The position numbers and the translations under genes are program-made. Positions 31,563-46,296 of a stretch of 64,000 nucleotides of DNA are shown piece by piece; within the stretch, counting starts at the first letter, position 1, and every line of letters starts with the position of its first letter. The notes under the pieces are model-generated. The model worked only from the letters and a program-made list of their open reading frames with translations. It did no database searches and had not been told where the DNA came from. The DNA is from Sinonovacula constricta (taxonomy: Eukaryota; Mollusca; Bivalvia; Cardiida; Solecurtidae), in contig CM017567.1 in assembly GCA_007844125.1 (NCBI GenBank), positions 33,644,009 to 33,708,008 on the forward strand. Direction: 5' to 3'.

Positions 31563-32049
31563 TCTATTAACATATATTATTTTAGACAGTCTTCACTATA
31601 TTTCATTTAGCACTTAATAATGGGTTCACACAAAAAATAAGCTTTTTTATCCTGGATAAAAATTTACAATTATACTGTAACAATTTTATTGATGTAATTG
31701 ATGATGTTTTGTTTACTTTAACGAGGTAAACAATGAGTAAATTTTGGAATATTAATTAAAACAACAACACAAATAAACGTTTATTGACGACAATTATGAT
31801 TTCATTTCTTTCAGTACGACGGAGATATTGACAATAAAATCGACATATACATTTTATGCTTTCAAATCTCTACTAATTTTAATTATTGCTACTGAAAAGA
31901 ATCATACTTTAACAACTTACATGTCCATAACAAAGATTGAAATATATTGTGTTTATAAGGTTCACAGCGAAGAATTATGAAATTATTTTGTTTAATCTAA
32001 AAGTAAAAAGCTCATATGTCAGCAAGTTCTCAGTAGGAATATAACATTT

Positions 32050-32148
32050 AACAAATAATACATGGCCTTGAGGGCAATATGCAAGTTTACGGACTGGTTT
32101 GTCAGACCGAGGAAGGAATATGGCCCGAAAGGCCATGTTTTATTTGTT
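32050..32148. repeat. Imperfect inverted repeat, 99 bp
   Basis: AACAAATAATACATGGCC on the left pairs with GGCCATGTTTTATTTGTT on the right, extended inward by GGGCAATAT and ATATGGCCC. It lies 500 bp from the hairpin at 31450-31562. Confidence 0.8.
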
Positions 32149-32629
32149 ATATTATACCGAATCTTAATCCTTTTATCCCTTTTGTTGCTTTTATTTTTAG
32201 TATAATTTGCTTTCAAATAATAACTGTATTTGTTCAGTGTGTGAAATATCTCAAACCTAGTCGTTTTTTTCATTATTTTCAAGCGATGCAGCAAAAAATC
32301 ATTCTCTTCTTTTAATATTCCATTTTTTTTTGTTGATCAAATTAAAAAGTAAATGTTATTAGTTAGACAAAAGACCCGGTCTTTGAGAATTTCGTTCGTG
32401 TAGGTTTCAAAGGTTTCAAAGGAAGAATCGTGGCCTTTTTCTGCTGAATATGTTCGAAAGAGCTTCAGTTTTGTCGCGGTTTTGGTGTTTTTTTAATCCT
32501 TAGATTCGCTGAGTTTAACTAAATCTGTCTCCGATAAAGAGGCGAATCAGTAAGCCATTTTGACAATATCGTCTGTTTGTGTTGTCGTAAAATTCGCACG
32601 TCGTGAAAGTCGCGTTTAAACAGTCAAAC

Positions 32630-32760
32630 AAACTGGATGACGTCATAAACAGTCTGTATAAGAATTATGGACCGGGTAGCCGGTCAATATGCGATTTATG
32701 GACTGGATGACGTCATATTAAATATAGAAGGGCGTATGCAAATGAGCTATAATATATGTA
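32630..32760 (+). promoter_or_regulatory. Duplicated CRE-like sites with a nearby octamer
   Basis: ACTGGATGACGTCATA occurs twice, 70 bp apart, giving perfect TGACGTCA sites at 32638-32645 and 32708-32715. ATGCAAAT (octamer) lies at 32736-32743, with AT-rich TTAAATATAG between. It could be a promoter, but no convincing gene follows. The open stretch 32667-33071 reads into AAC-rich low complexity. Confidence 0.25.
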
Positions 32761-32999
32761 CAATATTTTCACATCAAAGGGACACATGGAGGTTGCAAAA
32801 ACCGAACCTGGTAGCGCTTTTAGTAGAGCGTAGGCTCCATGTAAGGGAACCCCTCGTTTGCAACACAGAGATACAATATTCCAATACAAAGAAGGTTATC
32901 AAGTACAGGTGTAAGATAAAGAAAATGCTGGAAGAAAATCATCAACAGCAGCGAAATAATGTTGTATACATAGACAGCACAGGTAACAAGGTCCAAGAA

Positions 33000-33240
33000 A
33001 CAACAACAACAACAACAAACAACACACACACAAAAGCACACACACCCAAATCTAAACACGCACAAAAATAATAACAACAAACAAAATAACCCTCCTCCAC
33101 TTAAAGAAAAGAGCAAACACAACAACAACAAAACAAACAAAAGCAACAACAACAGCAACACAAAAAGACACACATGAAACACACACGCACCAAAACAACA
33201 AAACACACAAACAACAACAACAACAAAAAAACCCCACACA
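33000..33240. repeat. AAC/CA-rich low-complexity tract
   Basis: Irregular CAACAACAAC and ACACAC repeats over about 240 bp. Several overlapping open frames here are composition artefacts. Confidence 0.9.
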
Positions 33241-34164
33241 AACACGAGTATTTACAACATGTACATGTACCTGGTAATGAAATGTCATACAAAATAAAGG
33301 CAGACAATATCCTAAAGTTTTATGTCCTGCGAAATATGTCGCGATGAAAATTATCATACCTATATATGGCACAAGGAAATCGATGAATAAACATAATGAC
33401 AACAATCTATTTAGGATTATGGCTTAACTCTCCATTTGCAAAATGGTGCTGCCAGGTATCCGGCATTCCTTTAATTTACACACGGTTCAAATCATTGACT
33501 GTAAAATGATTAACTGCAGGCTAAGCAGCACATTGAAGGAATCCCATGTTGTAAGCACCAGCAGTATTTTTTTGTAAAGTTGTCAGAACAAATTATTTAG
33601 ACCATTGATTTTCACCGAAAACATTTTCCAAAATTGAGGGGATTTATGCCTTGTTGCATAATTGCTCGCGGATATCTATTTGTTTTTGCACTAATGGTTC
33701 CCGAATGAAGAGTTTTGAAAACACGTTCTTCAGTTGGTGAAACGTTAAACACTCTGTCGACTTTTTTGCAATACACTGGTCTGTAGCAATTTTTGTACGA
33801 ACGTGTTCTGTTACGACTGGTGTCGCTATTTAAGATTTATTTATAAAATGGCACGTTTACTAAACGACGAAATTTACTAACAGAAAGAACAAGCCAGCAA
33901 CAAGCTTATACAATAATGTTTTATTTCAATAAACAATTAATTCTATGGAATAATTAAACAATATAGAAAAATAAATCAGACAAAATTTGAGAGTGTAAAA
34001 TAAACGTTAGGTTACAGTTTGTCCCTTTAGGAGGTGTCCCTTTAATTGTTCACTTCTAGCCTAATAATCAGCGTCGAATAATCCTAAAGAGTTTTCGGTA
34101 AAACGTTCTCGTAGATACGCACAGTTGAAATAATCCAAAGGTAGAACCAAACACGAATGTAATT

Positions 34165-34264
34165 TATATAATTCCAAGTCCAACACTTATATATAAAAGT
34201 GTTGGACTTGAAATTATATTATATATAAATATATATATATTAAAGTTTTGGACTTGGAATTATA
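34165..34264. repeat. Threefold inverted/direct repeat of a 20-bp word
   Basis: AATTCCAAGTCCAACACTT at about 34170-34188 is followed by AAGTGTTGGACTTGAAATT (inverted) and then AAGTTTTGGACTTGGAATT. TATATAA flanks the outer ends. Two alternative hairpins are possible. Confidence 0.85.
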
Positions 34265-34335
34265 TAAGTTCATATTCAACATAACTATAGCTGTAGTGTA
34301 ATTTTATATATGTAGATATGTTGATAAAATAAGAT

Positions 34336-34345
34336 TATAATAATA

Positions 34346-34423
<78 letters not shown>

Positions 34424-34424
34424 T
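34336..34424. repeat. (AAT)n microsatellite
   Basis: About 29 AAT units with one AGT interruption near the left end. Confidence 0.95.
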
Positions 34425-35119
34425 AGTATATTTTAATATAGAAACTGCAAGTATTTCCAAACTATATGTCTTAAACTTCATGTCCAAACTTCCTACTTAA
34501 ATCGGCTAACAAGCCCTTATATAGACCCACACATTTCTAGAACGCAGATGTCTCTAGAACATTCACGAAACCCAGAACATTCTCGAAACCCAGTTAAAAA
34601 TAAACAAGAGATTTTTTTAGCATGATCCTTTTCTTTCTAGCAGTTACGCGAATGCTACATCATGCGAAATACGTCATTAATACTACAGCGGTAAACAATC
34701 CCATAACCTGACTATCGTAACCTTAATCGCTGCTGTTCTACTGTACATAACACTAGCTTGTCGCAAGAGGTGAACCATTATCAAGGTATGGACAACTGAA
34801 TTTGCTAAAATTAAAATGGCCTTTCTTGCTAAGGACTATACCTGTAATTCAGACATCACCATTAAAAATGGTAAGCCTTATTATAGAGAAATAGTAGCTT
34901 AAAACAGGTTTGTGTATGTTGTAAAGAAATGTTTGTAAACACTTCTGCAAATAAACGCTTGTTTTGTTTAAGAGCAGAGCGTTAAATAATTACGCAGAAT
35001 TAAATGGAAGGACAATTTACATCTGTATAAAAGATTCAAGTCAAACAGTCTTAACCGTTACGTTTAAAATGTCTTGAATTCGAAAGGAATAAAAAAAAAC
35101 ACAACATCGTCATCATGTT

Positions 35120-35285
35120 TATAATGTTTTGTTTTGTTTTTGAAATACATTGCTGCGACCATTTATGATCATTATAAAACGTCCATCATTTCGTTTTGGT
35201 GGAGGAAGACCCTAGACACCTGTCTGGGTAAAACGACCAGCTCACCGCAAATCAGCTGGAAGACTTTTTCACATTAACGGGATTC
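35120..35285 (-). mobile_element. SINE family E, copy 2 (head missing)
   Basis: It shares TTTTGAAATACATTGC near its left end and CAGCTGGA...TTTTTCACATT near its right end with 61812-62048. The tRNA-like head is absent. Confidence 0.5.
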
Positions 35286-36153
35286 GAAATGTTTATAAAA
35301 TTGAAATGTGCAATAATAACAAGTTTCAATCATTAAGGTTTTTGTAACAAAACAATTCATAGAAGACTGGCTCCATCTGCTTCTAAATAGTGACGCCTCT
35401 CTTTTCTTCGAACTTAGAAGACGAAACTGGTTTATATCCCTTGCGAGTGATGATATTATAATACATGAACGTATTATAAACGTTATAATTGTGGTCCTTT
35501 TTAGACCTCGAAAAAAAAGCTAGAGTGGAGTGTCGACTTTAAAAGGACCAGTAGATCTTTAACTTATATTTCACAAGTAAGAACGCAGCATATCGCATTT
35601 AGTATATTACATATAAATGCCATTTAATAAATTAAAAATATCAAAATATTACATCAAAAAGGTTCATCCATTGTGTACATTGGTAGTTTTATGTTTTACA
35701 AAACCTAGTCATTATGTCGTTGGCATTTTGGAAATGTTAACTGTTTTCAAACGGAGGATGTTCTCATATGATTTTCATCATTTAACTGCGACATCTGAGA
35801 TAATTTGAATCGTCAGCAATTTTTTTTTTAGCCAAGGCATGAGTTACATCAATTTATTGTAGGCGCCATCATTATGCTGTGAGAATTTAAAAGAGACAAT
35901 GGCACATATAAGACAGCCTTCCATATGGTTTAACTGAAGATATATGTTTGTTTTTGTTGTTTTCGTGAAAAGCGCCCTATCCTGACTTAATTGGATGGAG
36001 ACTTTCGATAAGTGTTTTAATTTCATGGTTTTGTCAAGACAGATTCTCTCTATAGTGAAAATCATTGCACCTACTCAAAATGAACGTTAAAAACAAACAT
36101 TGAAAGCATAGAAAATGTTATGCGATCAAAATCCATGTAAGCATATAGGATTG

Positions 36154-36155
<2 letters not shown>
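35286..36155. other. Unassigned AT-rich sequence
   Basis: Nothing recognised; short open stretches on both strands lack motifs. Confidence 0.5.
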
Positions 36156-36242
<87 letters not shown>

Positions 36243-36375
36243 AACACACACACACACACACACACACATACACATACATACACACACACACACGCGCACA
36301 CACACACACATACACATACATACACACACACGCGCACACACACACACATACACACATACACACAAACACACACAC

Positions 36376-36425
<50 letters not shown>

Positions 36426-36462
36426 ATACACACACACACATATATATATATATACACACATA

Positions 36463-36548
<86 letters not shown>
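36156..36548. repeat. Compound (CA)n-(TA)n microsatellite, 393 bp
   Basis: (CA)n with ACATACATA and ACGCGC interruptions to 36440, then (TA)n to 36548. All six-frame open stretches here are repeat artefacts. Confidence 0.97.
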
Positions 36549-36549
<1 letters not shown>

Positions 36550-37943
36550 TCACATAATAACGTAAAATGAAATGTGTGTATAAACATATATGTATATTAC
36601 AAACAAGGATACACGTATATACATACAGATGTATATTAAACAAACTGACGTCCGACTTTAGTGCACAGTTTTATTAAAATGTAAGTCATATCTTTTAACA
36701 ATTGTTGAATTTCTCAAAAGGCTCTTGAGAAGAAATATATTTGCTGTCTGAATGTTCTTGTCGTTTTTGCTGGGCGTTTATGAGAAACTTTTTTCTCCGC
36801 ATTTTGCAAAGAAATCCTTAACACCCTTGAAAACATTCAAGAAACTAAGAGTGCTTTTGCGAACTATTGCTTTGTACTGTTGAGGGTCTAATAACATAGT
36901 GGAACCCAGACTTTCTCTGACATATGCTGTACCTATGCGGGTGTATTGACCTTCTGCTCTCATGTTTTAATTAGAAGTTGCACGGACCAGTCCGCCTCCA
37001 TTGTCAATTTAAAACACTGTTTAAAATCAATCATTTGAACGTGTCGTAGTTTTTTTGCGATGTCGCCTTCGACAGCGTCCAGAGTTATGAGAAGCTGTAT
37101 TTCGGAAGCACGAAGGATTGACGCTTAATGACCTTGACTACCCGCGGTAACTATTTGCTATAGAACATGCAGTTTGTGTACAGGCACAAAGGTATATGAA
37201 AAGGGACACTAGATGCGCCAACTGTGTCTAATAATGAATCAAATGTTAACATGACAATTGTTATCTGTTTCAACTAGATGGTAAGTGGTATTATGCAGAT
37301 ATACATGAACCACATGAACTTAGATTTATAAATGAACAACACGGTGTAAAAATGTCGTCTTGTGCCAACAGGAGCAGAAGGTTGAGAAACTGTTATTAGA
37401 ACGAGTATTGCACTGTTTATGCGTTGTACTCTAATGCCGATAATTTTCCGATATCCCGCGCAGGGCCACACTGCAATCTGCGGTATAATACCCGGTTTTC
37501 AATCCGGATACATTTTGAATCAACCACAGATTTGTAGCCTTGGCGAAATAAATTAAAACGTGTGTCGCGGAGATGTTTTATATAATTGGTCTTCCGATCA
37601 ATTAATATCAGTAAGTCAGTTAAACCCGAACTCTCCACATTGCACACCTCGATTTGTTTACCACGTGTAAACCACGTGACAGCATACTTTTCGTTACGTA
37701 ACAATACCGATGTATGGAGCCCTGATGTCGATATCTAATTTTGTCTGAAAACCCATTCCAATGTATTTGTTATTTAGAAATTATGTAAATATCAAGGGAT
37801 ATATTTCAATTTTTGAACTGTCTAACATCTCATATAATGTTTGGAACGGTCTTTACTAAATTGTAAGTAAATACAGAATTTATACAACACTTCCCCAGAA
37901 TGGGGATGTATTGGATACAGGCCAATGCTATAGCACCTGTTAA
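36549..37943. other. Unassigned sequence
   Basis: Somewhat less AT-rich around 36780-37700. Minus-strand open stretches of 60-95 codons overlap here, but none shows a domain, splice pairing or consistent frame. Confidence 0.45.
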
Positions 37944-37975
37944 ACAGACAGACAGACAGACAGACATACAAACAT

Positions 37976-38013
<38 letters not shown>

Positions 38014-38131
38014 TGACAGACAGACAGACAGACAGACAGACAGGCTAGCTTGCAGGCAGGCAGTCAGGCAGGCAGGCAGGCAGGCAAACAGACCGACAGA
38101 CCGACCGATCGACAGACAGACAGACAGATAG
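37944..38131. repeat. (CAGA)n/(CAGG)n/(CCGA)n tetranucleotide tract
   Basis: (CAGA)n dominates at first, then (CAGG)n from about 38050, then CCGA units, then (CAGA)n again: nested variants of one tetramer. Confidence 0.95.
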
Positions 38132-38545
38132 TACCTCCCAACGATTTCTGTTCTGACATGCTAAATAATTCTTACAGCATCTTCTTTTACCGAATACACG
38201 CTATGAGTGTGTCATTTTCAATTACAAAAGACAGCATTCGCTAGTGGTTAGAAATTTGAATTTAATCAGATAAGATGTTTATACAGGGCACATGTTTTCA
38301 GATTGTCAACATTTTTCAAGAGCGGTCATATTAATTATGAATTCAACTAACTATTCAAAGTAAATGTCAAGGTTAACATGTACACGGACTCAATGTCACA
38401 ACTGTAAGGTAAAGAAGACAAACGTTTTAATATAATGCTTCTTACACACATTCTTTATAACTGTGTCAACCTTCTGTTCAATTTGCAATTCTCAGAGAAG
38501 CTTTAATACCTAAATTTTAATGTGACAAGCCGGCAAATGATTGAC

Positions 38546-40964
<2,419 letters not shown>

Positions 40965-41745
40965 TCGGTGTCACGGCATATACTTAGCAACAGACAAACA
41001 GTCTGTCTGTGTCACGATATATACTTAGCAACAGATAGACAGTCTGTCAGTGTCACGACATATACTTAGCAACAGACAAACAGTCTGTCTGTGTCACGAC
41101 ATATACTTGGCAACAGACAGATAATCTGTCGGTGTCAAGACATATACTTAGCAACAGACAGATAGTCTGTCTGTGTTCGACATACACTGAGCAACAGACA
41201 GATAATCTGTCGGCGGAGTCACGACATATATTTAGCAACAGGCAGACAGTATGTCGGTGTCACGACATATATTTAGCAACAGACAGAAGTTCTGTCGGTG
41301 TTACGACATATACTTAGCAACAGACAGACAATCTAACTGTGTCACGACATATACTTAGCAACATACAGATAGTCTGTCGGTGTCACGACATATACATAGC
41401 AACAGACAAACAGTCTGTCTGTGTCACGACATATACTTGGCAACAGACAAACAGTCTGTCGGTATCAAGACATATATCTAGCAACAGACAGATAGTCTGT
41501 CGGTGTCACGATATATACTTAGCAACAGACAGAAAGTCTGTCGGTGTCACGACATATACTTAGCAACAGACAAATAGTCTGTCGGTGTAACGACATATAC
41601 TTAGCAACAGACAGAAAGTCTTTCTGGTTCACGACATATACATAGCAACAGACAGATAGTCTATTTGTGTCACGACATATACTTAGCAACAGACAGATAG
41701 TCAGTCGGTGTCACGACAAATACTTAGCAAAAGACAGATAGTCTG
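40965..41745. repeat. 41-bp minisatellite with an internal hairpin, about 19 copies
   Basis: The unit is GTCACGACATATACTTAGCA followed by ACAGACAGATAGTCTGTCGG and T. Inside it ACAGAC and GTCTGT are an inverted repeat around a 5-nt loop. Most copies keep the arms although the loop varies (AGATA, AAACA, AGAAA). Short open frames appear on both strands as artefacts of the array. Confidence 0.93.
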
Positions 41746-41849
41746 GTGCATGAACTTCCTTCCGAGTTTAGCAATTTAGTCACCATTAACAACATATGTT
41801 TTTGTTGCTTTTACATGTTTTTTGTTGTTTATTTTTGCCAATTGTTTAA

Positions 41850-42110
41850 GTCTTATGAGCATTGCAACATATACCAGACCCTGAAAAGGTACAGGATAAA
41901 GGTATTCACATGCAAGCGAAATAAGAACAAATCTAATTAAATCTAAATCATTTAACAATAATAGCAAACCCAACAGATATCGCCTTGAAACGGTCAGTCG
42001 GCAAAAAGGACCAACTGGCGTGCTTAAACCGGTTTTTACAGAGCTCTAACATCACACTTACTGACGGGTTTCTCAAATGCAAGCAATGAAAAGAAAGCCG
42101 ATCGATTTAA
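41850..42110 (-). repeat. Dispersed repeat C2, copy 2
   Basis: On the minus strand: GCCGACTGACCGTTTCAAGG, then after about 86 bp CGCTTGCATGTGAATACC, then GGTATATGTTGCAATGCTCA. The spacing is the same as in 8380-8640. Confidence 0.5.
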
Positions 42111-42654
42111 AAAAATGTCCGAGCGCTGACATTTTCTTTGATACGTTACGACGAAAGTAGTGACGTCAATGGAAAAAATGTCTACTTAGAACTTAGAAGA
42201 GAACACTTTTATATTCCTGTTAGAAGAACTACACAGAATTAGTGATTTGAAGTGAAATTATATTTTGACTCAAGACATTCCCTACTGCTTAAATCCAGTT
42301 ATAACCAGTGAAAAAAATATTGATTTTCTTTTGTACTGACATTGCTTATAACCTAAATATTACCTAGTTCTAATTCTCTACGCTGGCAAACAGTAAACTT
42401 CAAAAAAAAAAATTGCAAGCGAATTGAATTGATACCTAGCCAAAAAACAGTCAGCGGCATGTTTCTGAATTTGGCTTTCCATCGTAAAGATCGACAATGG
42501 ACCAGTGGTTGGAGATCTTTTCGGCAGCTTATAGTCTCCAGATCAAATTATGCCCAGGTTTTATTGTCGAACACTTTTCTTCTCTAAGAAGCAATGTCTT
42601 TATTACAATTCTGGTTTCCAAAACCATAACAAGTCTCCCCCGATGCGTTAGTCT

Positions 42655-42885
42655 AAGACCCGTATTCAACAGCTATTCTTAAGCCTGCACGTAAATCATG
42701 ATTAACCCAAGTCACATTTTCATACCAACAAAAATAAGCTTATTTATGAAGTTTTAATGTGATTTTTAGCTGACACTAGGCAAGCTAACGTGTCTTGCAA
42801 AAAACAGACATGTAGCTACATACATAAATAAGATATTTTAGATTAAAATCCATTACTTGACCAATTCTTACTTAAAAATGGTTGG
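42655..42885. mobile_element. Dispersed repeat H, copy 2
   Basis: It starts GACCCGTATTCAACAGCTAT and ends near CCAATTCTTACTTAAAAATGG. It aligns by eye over its length with 23316-23522, including AGCTTATTTATGAAG and ATTTTAGATTAAAATCC. Confidence 0.5.
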
Positions 42886-43654
42886 CATTAATTAGAAATC
42901 TTTACATGGAGCTTTGAAAGAAGCATCTTATGATACATATTAAACAAAATTACATCTACATTCAAAATATCTCTTTGCTTTTACATATAATATATGAGAA
43001 CACAAATTACGCACAGTTTGCCGTGAATTTATGTAAAATATATCATTTCTGAAGGACTTTTAATGCTTTTTTTTCCAGATGGGAAATTTGATGTTTGAAA
43101 AAGAAGCATAAATGTTTAAAAAATAATTCTTTAGGAAATGTTCGGTTGTTTCTAATTTATGTTTTTTGCTGTATATTTAAGCTTTGAAATCCATTCAGAT
43201 GAACAGTCATGTTTGTTGTAAATAAATACAGATTGACTCTTTATTTATATAGTTCAGTTTCTTCAAAAAATGCAATTAGTTTGTATATTGTTTGCCCGCT
43301 TCAAGTTTATTAAACTATCTGCCAAACACAGTATTTACATCTAAACAAGTTCCTCCGGAGGCTGGCCATTTCTTAGAGTATTCACGAATGTTTCTGATGA
43401 TTAATATAAATATAGTACCATAAAATTTTACACGCAGGTTGTATGTTATTAATTGCTCTCTCAGTTGGAATTTTTATGTTACCGACGCTTTTGTCTACTG
43501 TACATACTGTACATATGTTGATGGTTTATTTTATTACAAAATATTTGTCTGTGAATAAGTTCATTGTATCTATTTTAACTCCCGATGCAGGTGCTTACTG
43601 TTAGTTGTCTCACTTTGACGGGATATTTATATTTACATATTTGTGTTTGATAGG

Positions 43655-43888
43655 AGAAAATTCAGGAAGTGCGAGGTTGGAGCGCTCCACAAACCAGGTT
43701 AAAGCAGCTCCCCCGTCGGTTCTTTTGCCGACTGATCGTGCCAAGGCGGTAACTGATGTTTTTTTTCTTTTTGTGTGTTATGTCTAGTCTCTATGTATTT
43801 GTCACATTTATATTTACCCTGTTTGCCCTTTGTTTAGAGGTAGATTAGTTTTAAATATCTGTGAAAATTTTGACAGGACCTTTTCTCA
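43655..43888 (+). repeat. Dispersed repeat C1, copy 3
   Basis: It has GTTGGAGCGCTCCAC, AAACCAGGTTAAAGCAGCTC, TTTTGCCGACTGATCGTGCC, AAGGCGGTAACTGATG and the shared TTTGTCACATTTATATTTACC tail. This is the longest copy at the head side. Confidence 0.6.
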
Positions 43889-46237
43889 TTTACATATGCT
43901 AAAAACGCTTCTAAACGTTTAATTAACATGAAAGCAAATTACTAGTACATTTTTAATAACTTTTCTACAAAACGCACACATTTGGATTGTTCTGAAGGAA
44001 ACCTATCTCTGAGGTATTAATCGCAATTTAAACTTTTCAATTTCTAATACAAATTATTTTAGAAGTCTTTAACTGATATGATTTTATCTATAGCCATTTA
44101 ACTCAGTATATAAATGTACAGACATTTATTCACAATGATAAGACGTCCACTGGATACATCGCAAAATGAATCTAAAATTGTTTAGTCTCCGCGAGGATTT
44201 CTAAAAGGTAAGCCTGTTCTTTTTCTTTAACAACGAAGAACCTGGTATATTTCGTGTGGACAATTTACTGCTACACACTGGTTCTTAGGGGTTGTATCAC
44301 AAAATACGATTTTAAGATACGCTGAATATGCAATAAGAATAACTGTTAACACATGTTTGATGATTAAGTCATCTAGTTTTTCGACAAAGAGGAAGAGCTT
44401 CTATAGGTTGTTGGTAATTCAAAGGAAAACTTTAAAATTTAATAATAATATCTATTGATACGTGAACGTACAGAGTAGATTGCTTTTGAAAGTCTCATAA
44501 ATTCTGGTTGGGTAAAAATTATATTAAAAAATATCTAAAATATGTAAACAACTGCTTCATGTCTTTCATGAAATATAAAAGTTGGATAGATATTGAAATT
44601 TTAAACATCGAACATTGCATTGTCCTTAAATTTTCGGTATAATTTTTGATTCTGAAAAAAGGCGAAAATAAGCAATTGGTAATGTGCTGATTTTGAGACT
44701 CTACCAGCTTGACACGATGGAAGTGTTAACATGCTAGGAAATCACAGTGAAAAGTGCTATACTCTTGTCAGTGTGTGTACTTTGTACAAGAAGTAACAAT
44801 GTATGCGCATGACCTTACAGCACTAACATTGACCGACAGGTATATGTATTATCTGAAGACGCACTATGACCACACCCGGTCGCCTTACTGAGTAACATGA
44901 GGGATATTCAGATATTTTAAATTCGGATTTCTTTTGCATTTATTGGCGTGGCGTTCGATTTTTAATTTCTTTGTTAGCGAATTACAAGATTGCCTATGTC
45001 ATGAAACCAACAGCATGTCTGTAAACATAAGCAGGTTTTGGTTTATCTTAATAACCTTATCATTTTGCTAAAAAATAAAATAGTTTACTTTCAGGCGTGT
45101 GAGCACTAAACATATACACAGTTTTCCCCAGTTGAAGTCATCCTCCATTTAAGAATCTTTAGATCGACATTGTATCTGTCCTTGTATTCGACAAACCGAT
45201 TTTGCAATTCTGCAGATTAACTTCGTGTTTTATCTAACACGAGCAACAAAATAGTTATCCATAACTCTTTTAGTTTGAAAGAAAATATAAATCAACATTT
45301 TAAAGTGGCAGGAAACTCTGCTTCTCACCATCTATAGACTTTGAAAACAACTTCGAAAGCAATGATCTTTGTCAGAGCCAACCGCTTGAAAACAAACACA
45401 CTGTCAACGGGAAACTGATTTTTTGAGACACTTCTTTAGGGATCTTAAGCGTTTGTCTTATGCCGCTTCACTGGTTTGTTTTCCACATTTCCCTCAATAT
45501 TAATATAACAATATGCGAAATCTAGTACCAGTCTATACATTGGAATATACAATAAATGCCACATGAGGTTGTCAGTATATATATAAAGAATTAAACATTA
45601 GGCAAAAATAAACACATGCAAGTTAAATGTCGGTCAATAGCCGGTTTACATGCCTATTCGAATAGATACAGTATACCATTGGATAGATGGTCGATTATTA
45701 TATATGCAAAATGATAAAATGGACGCATCGCCAAGTTTCCAGGTTTCGATGGCTTCTAAATCAAGCTTTTAAATTGTTAAGATCGCAATATAAACATAAG
45801 TTATTTATACTTACGGAAATAAAGCACACAGTATTCCTTGAGCATGTCAACATTTTGTATAAAACCATTAAAGGTTTAAAATGGGTCGACCTATTTGCTT
45901 TATAATCCTCTTTATAACAATTTATTTTACTTTTTTTTTATTTTCCTTACATTTATATCTAATTAAGCATGAAAAAGTATCTCCACTATGTTGCGACCCA
46001 TAATATTGGTATTTATAAAGCATTCTAGAACAATAAGTTCCCGTTGATTTTGTTGGACGTTCTCCGGTTATAGACAATGCTGTAAGCAATTGAGCAAAAC
46101 ACGGTAAATTTTGTTTGAGAAATAATATATTTACTAAGTAGCCATTCGTCTTTGTCAACCAATCGTGTGTTTCCCATTTATTTTAATTCCGGTGCTCTAC
46201 GTTGATATTGTATATTATTGATCCTAATAAAATGTAA
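43889..46237. other. AT-rich gene-poor block
   Basis: No exon, RNA gene or clear repeat recognised. Confidence 0.5.
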
Positions 46238-46296
46238 CACCACACACACACATACACACACACACGCACGCACGCACGCACGCACGCACACACACT
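46238..46296. repeat. (CA)n-(CGCA)n microsatellite
   Basis: A CA run containing a five-unit GCAC block at about 46265-46287. Confidence 0.93.

Noticed and set aside
32667..33405. Overlapping frames of 68-141 codons on both strands
   Set aside because: Most cover the AAC-rich tract. The first 90 codons of the + frame show no recognisable domain and no reliable splice partners.
36071..36643. Several 100-190 codon frames on both strands
   Set aside because: They are translations of (CA)n and (TA)n tracts.
40965..41745. CRISPR-like array
   Set aside because: The units are contiguous 41-bp tandem repeats without unique spacers, in a eukaryotic genome.
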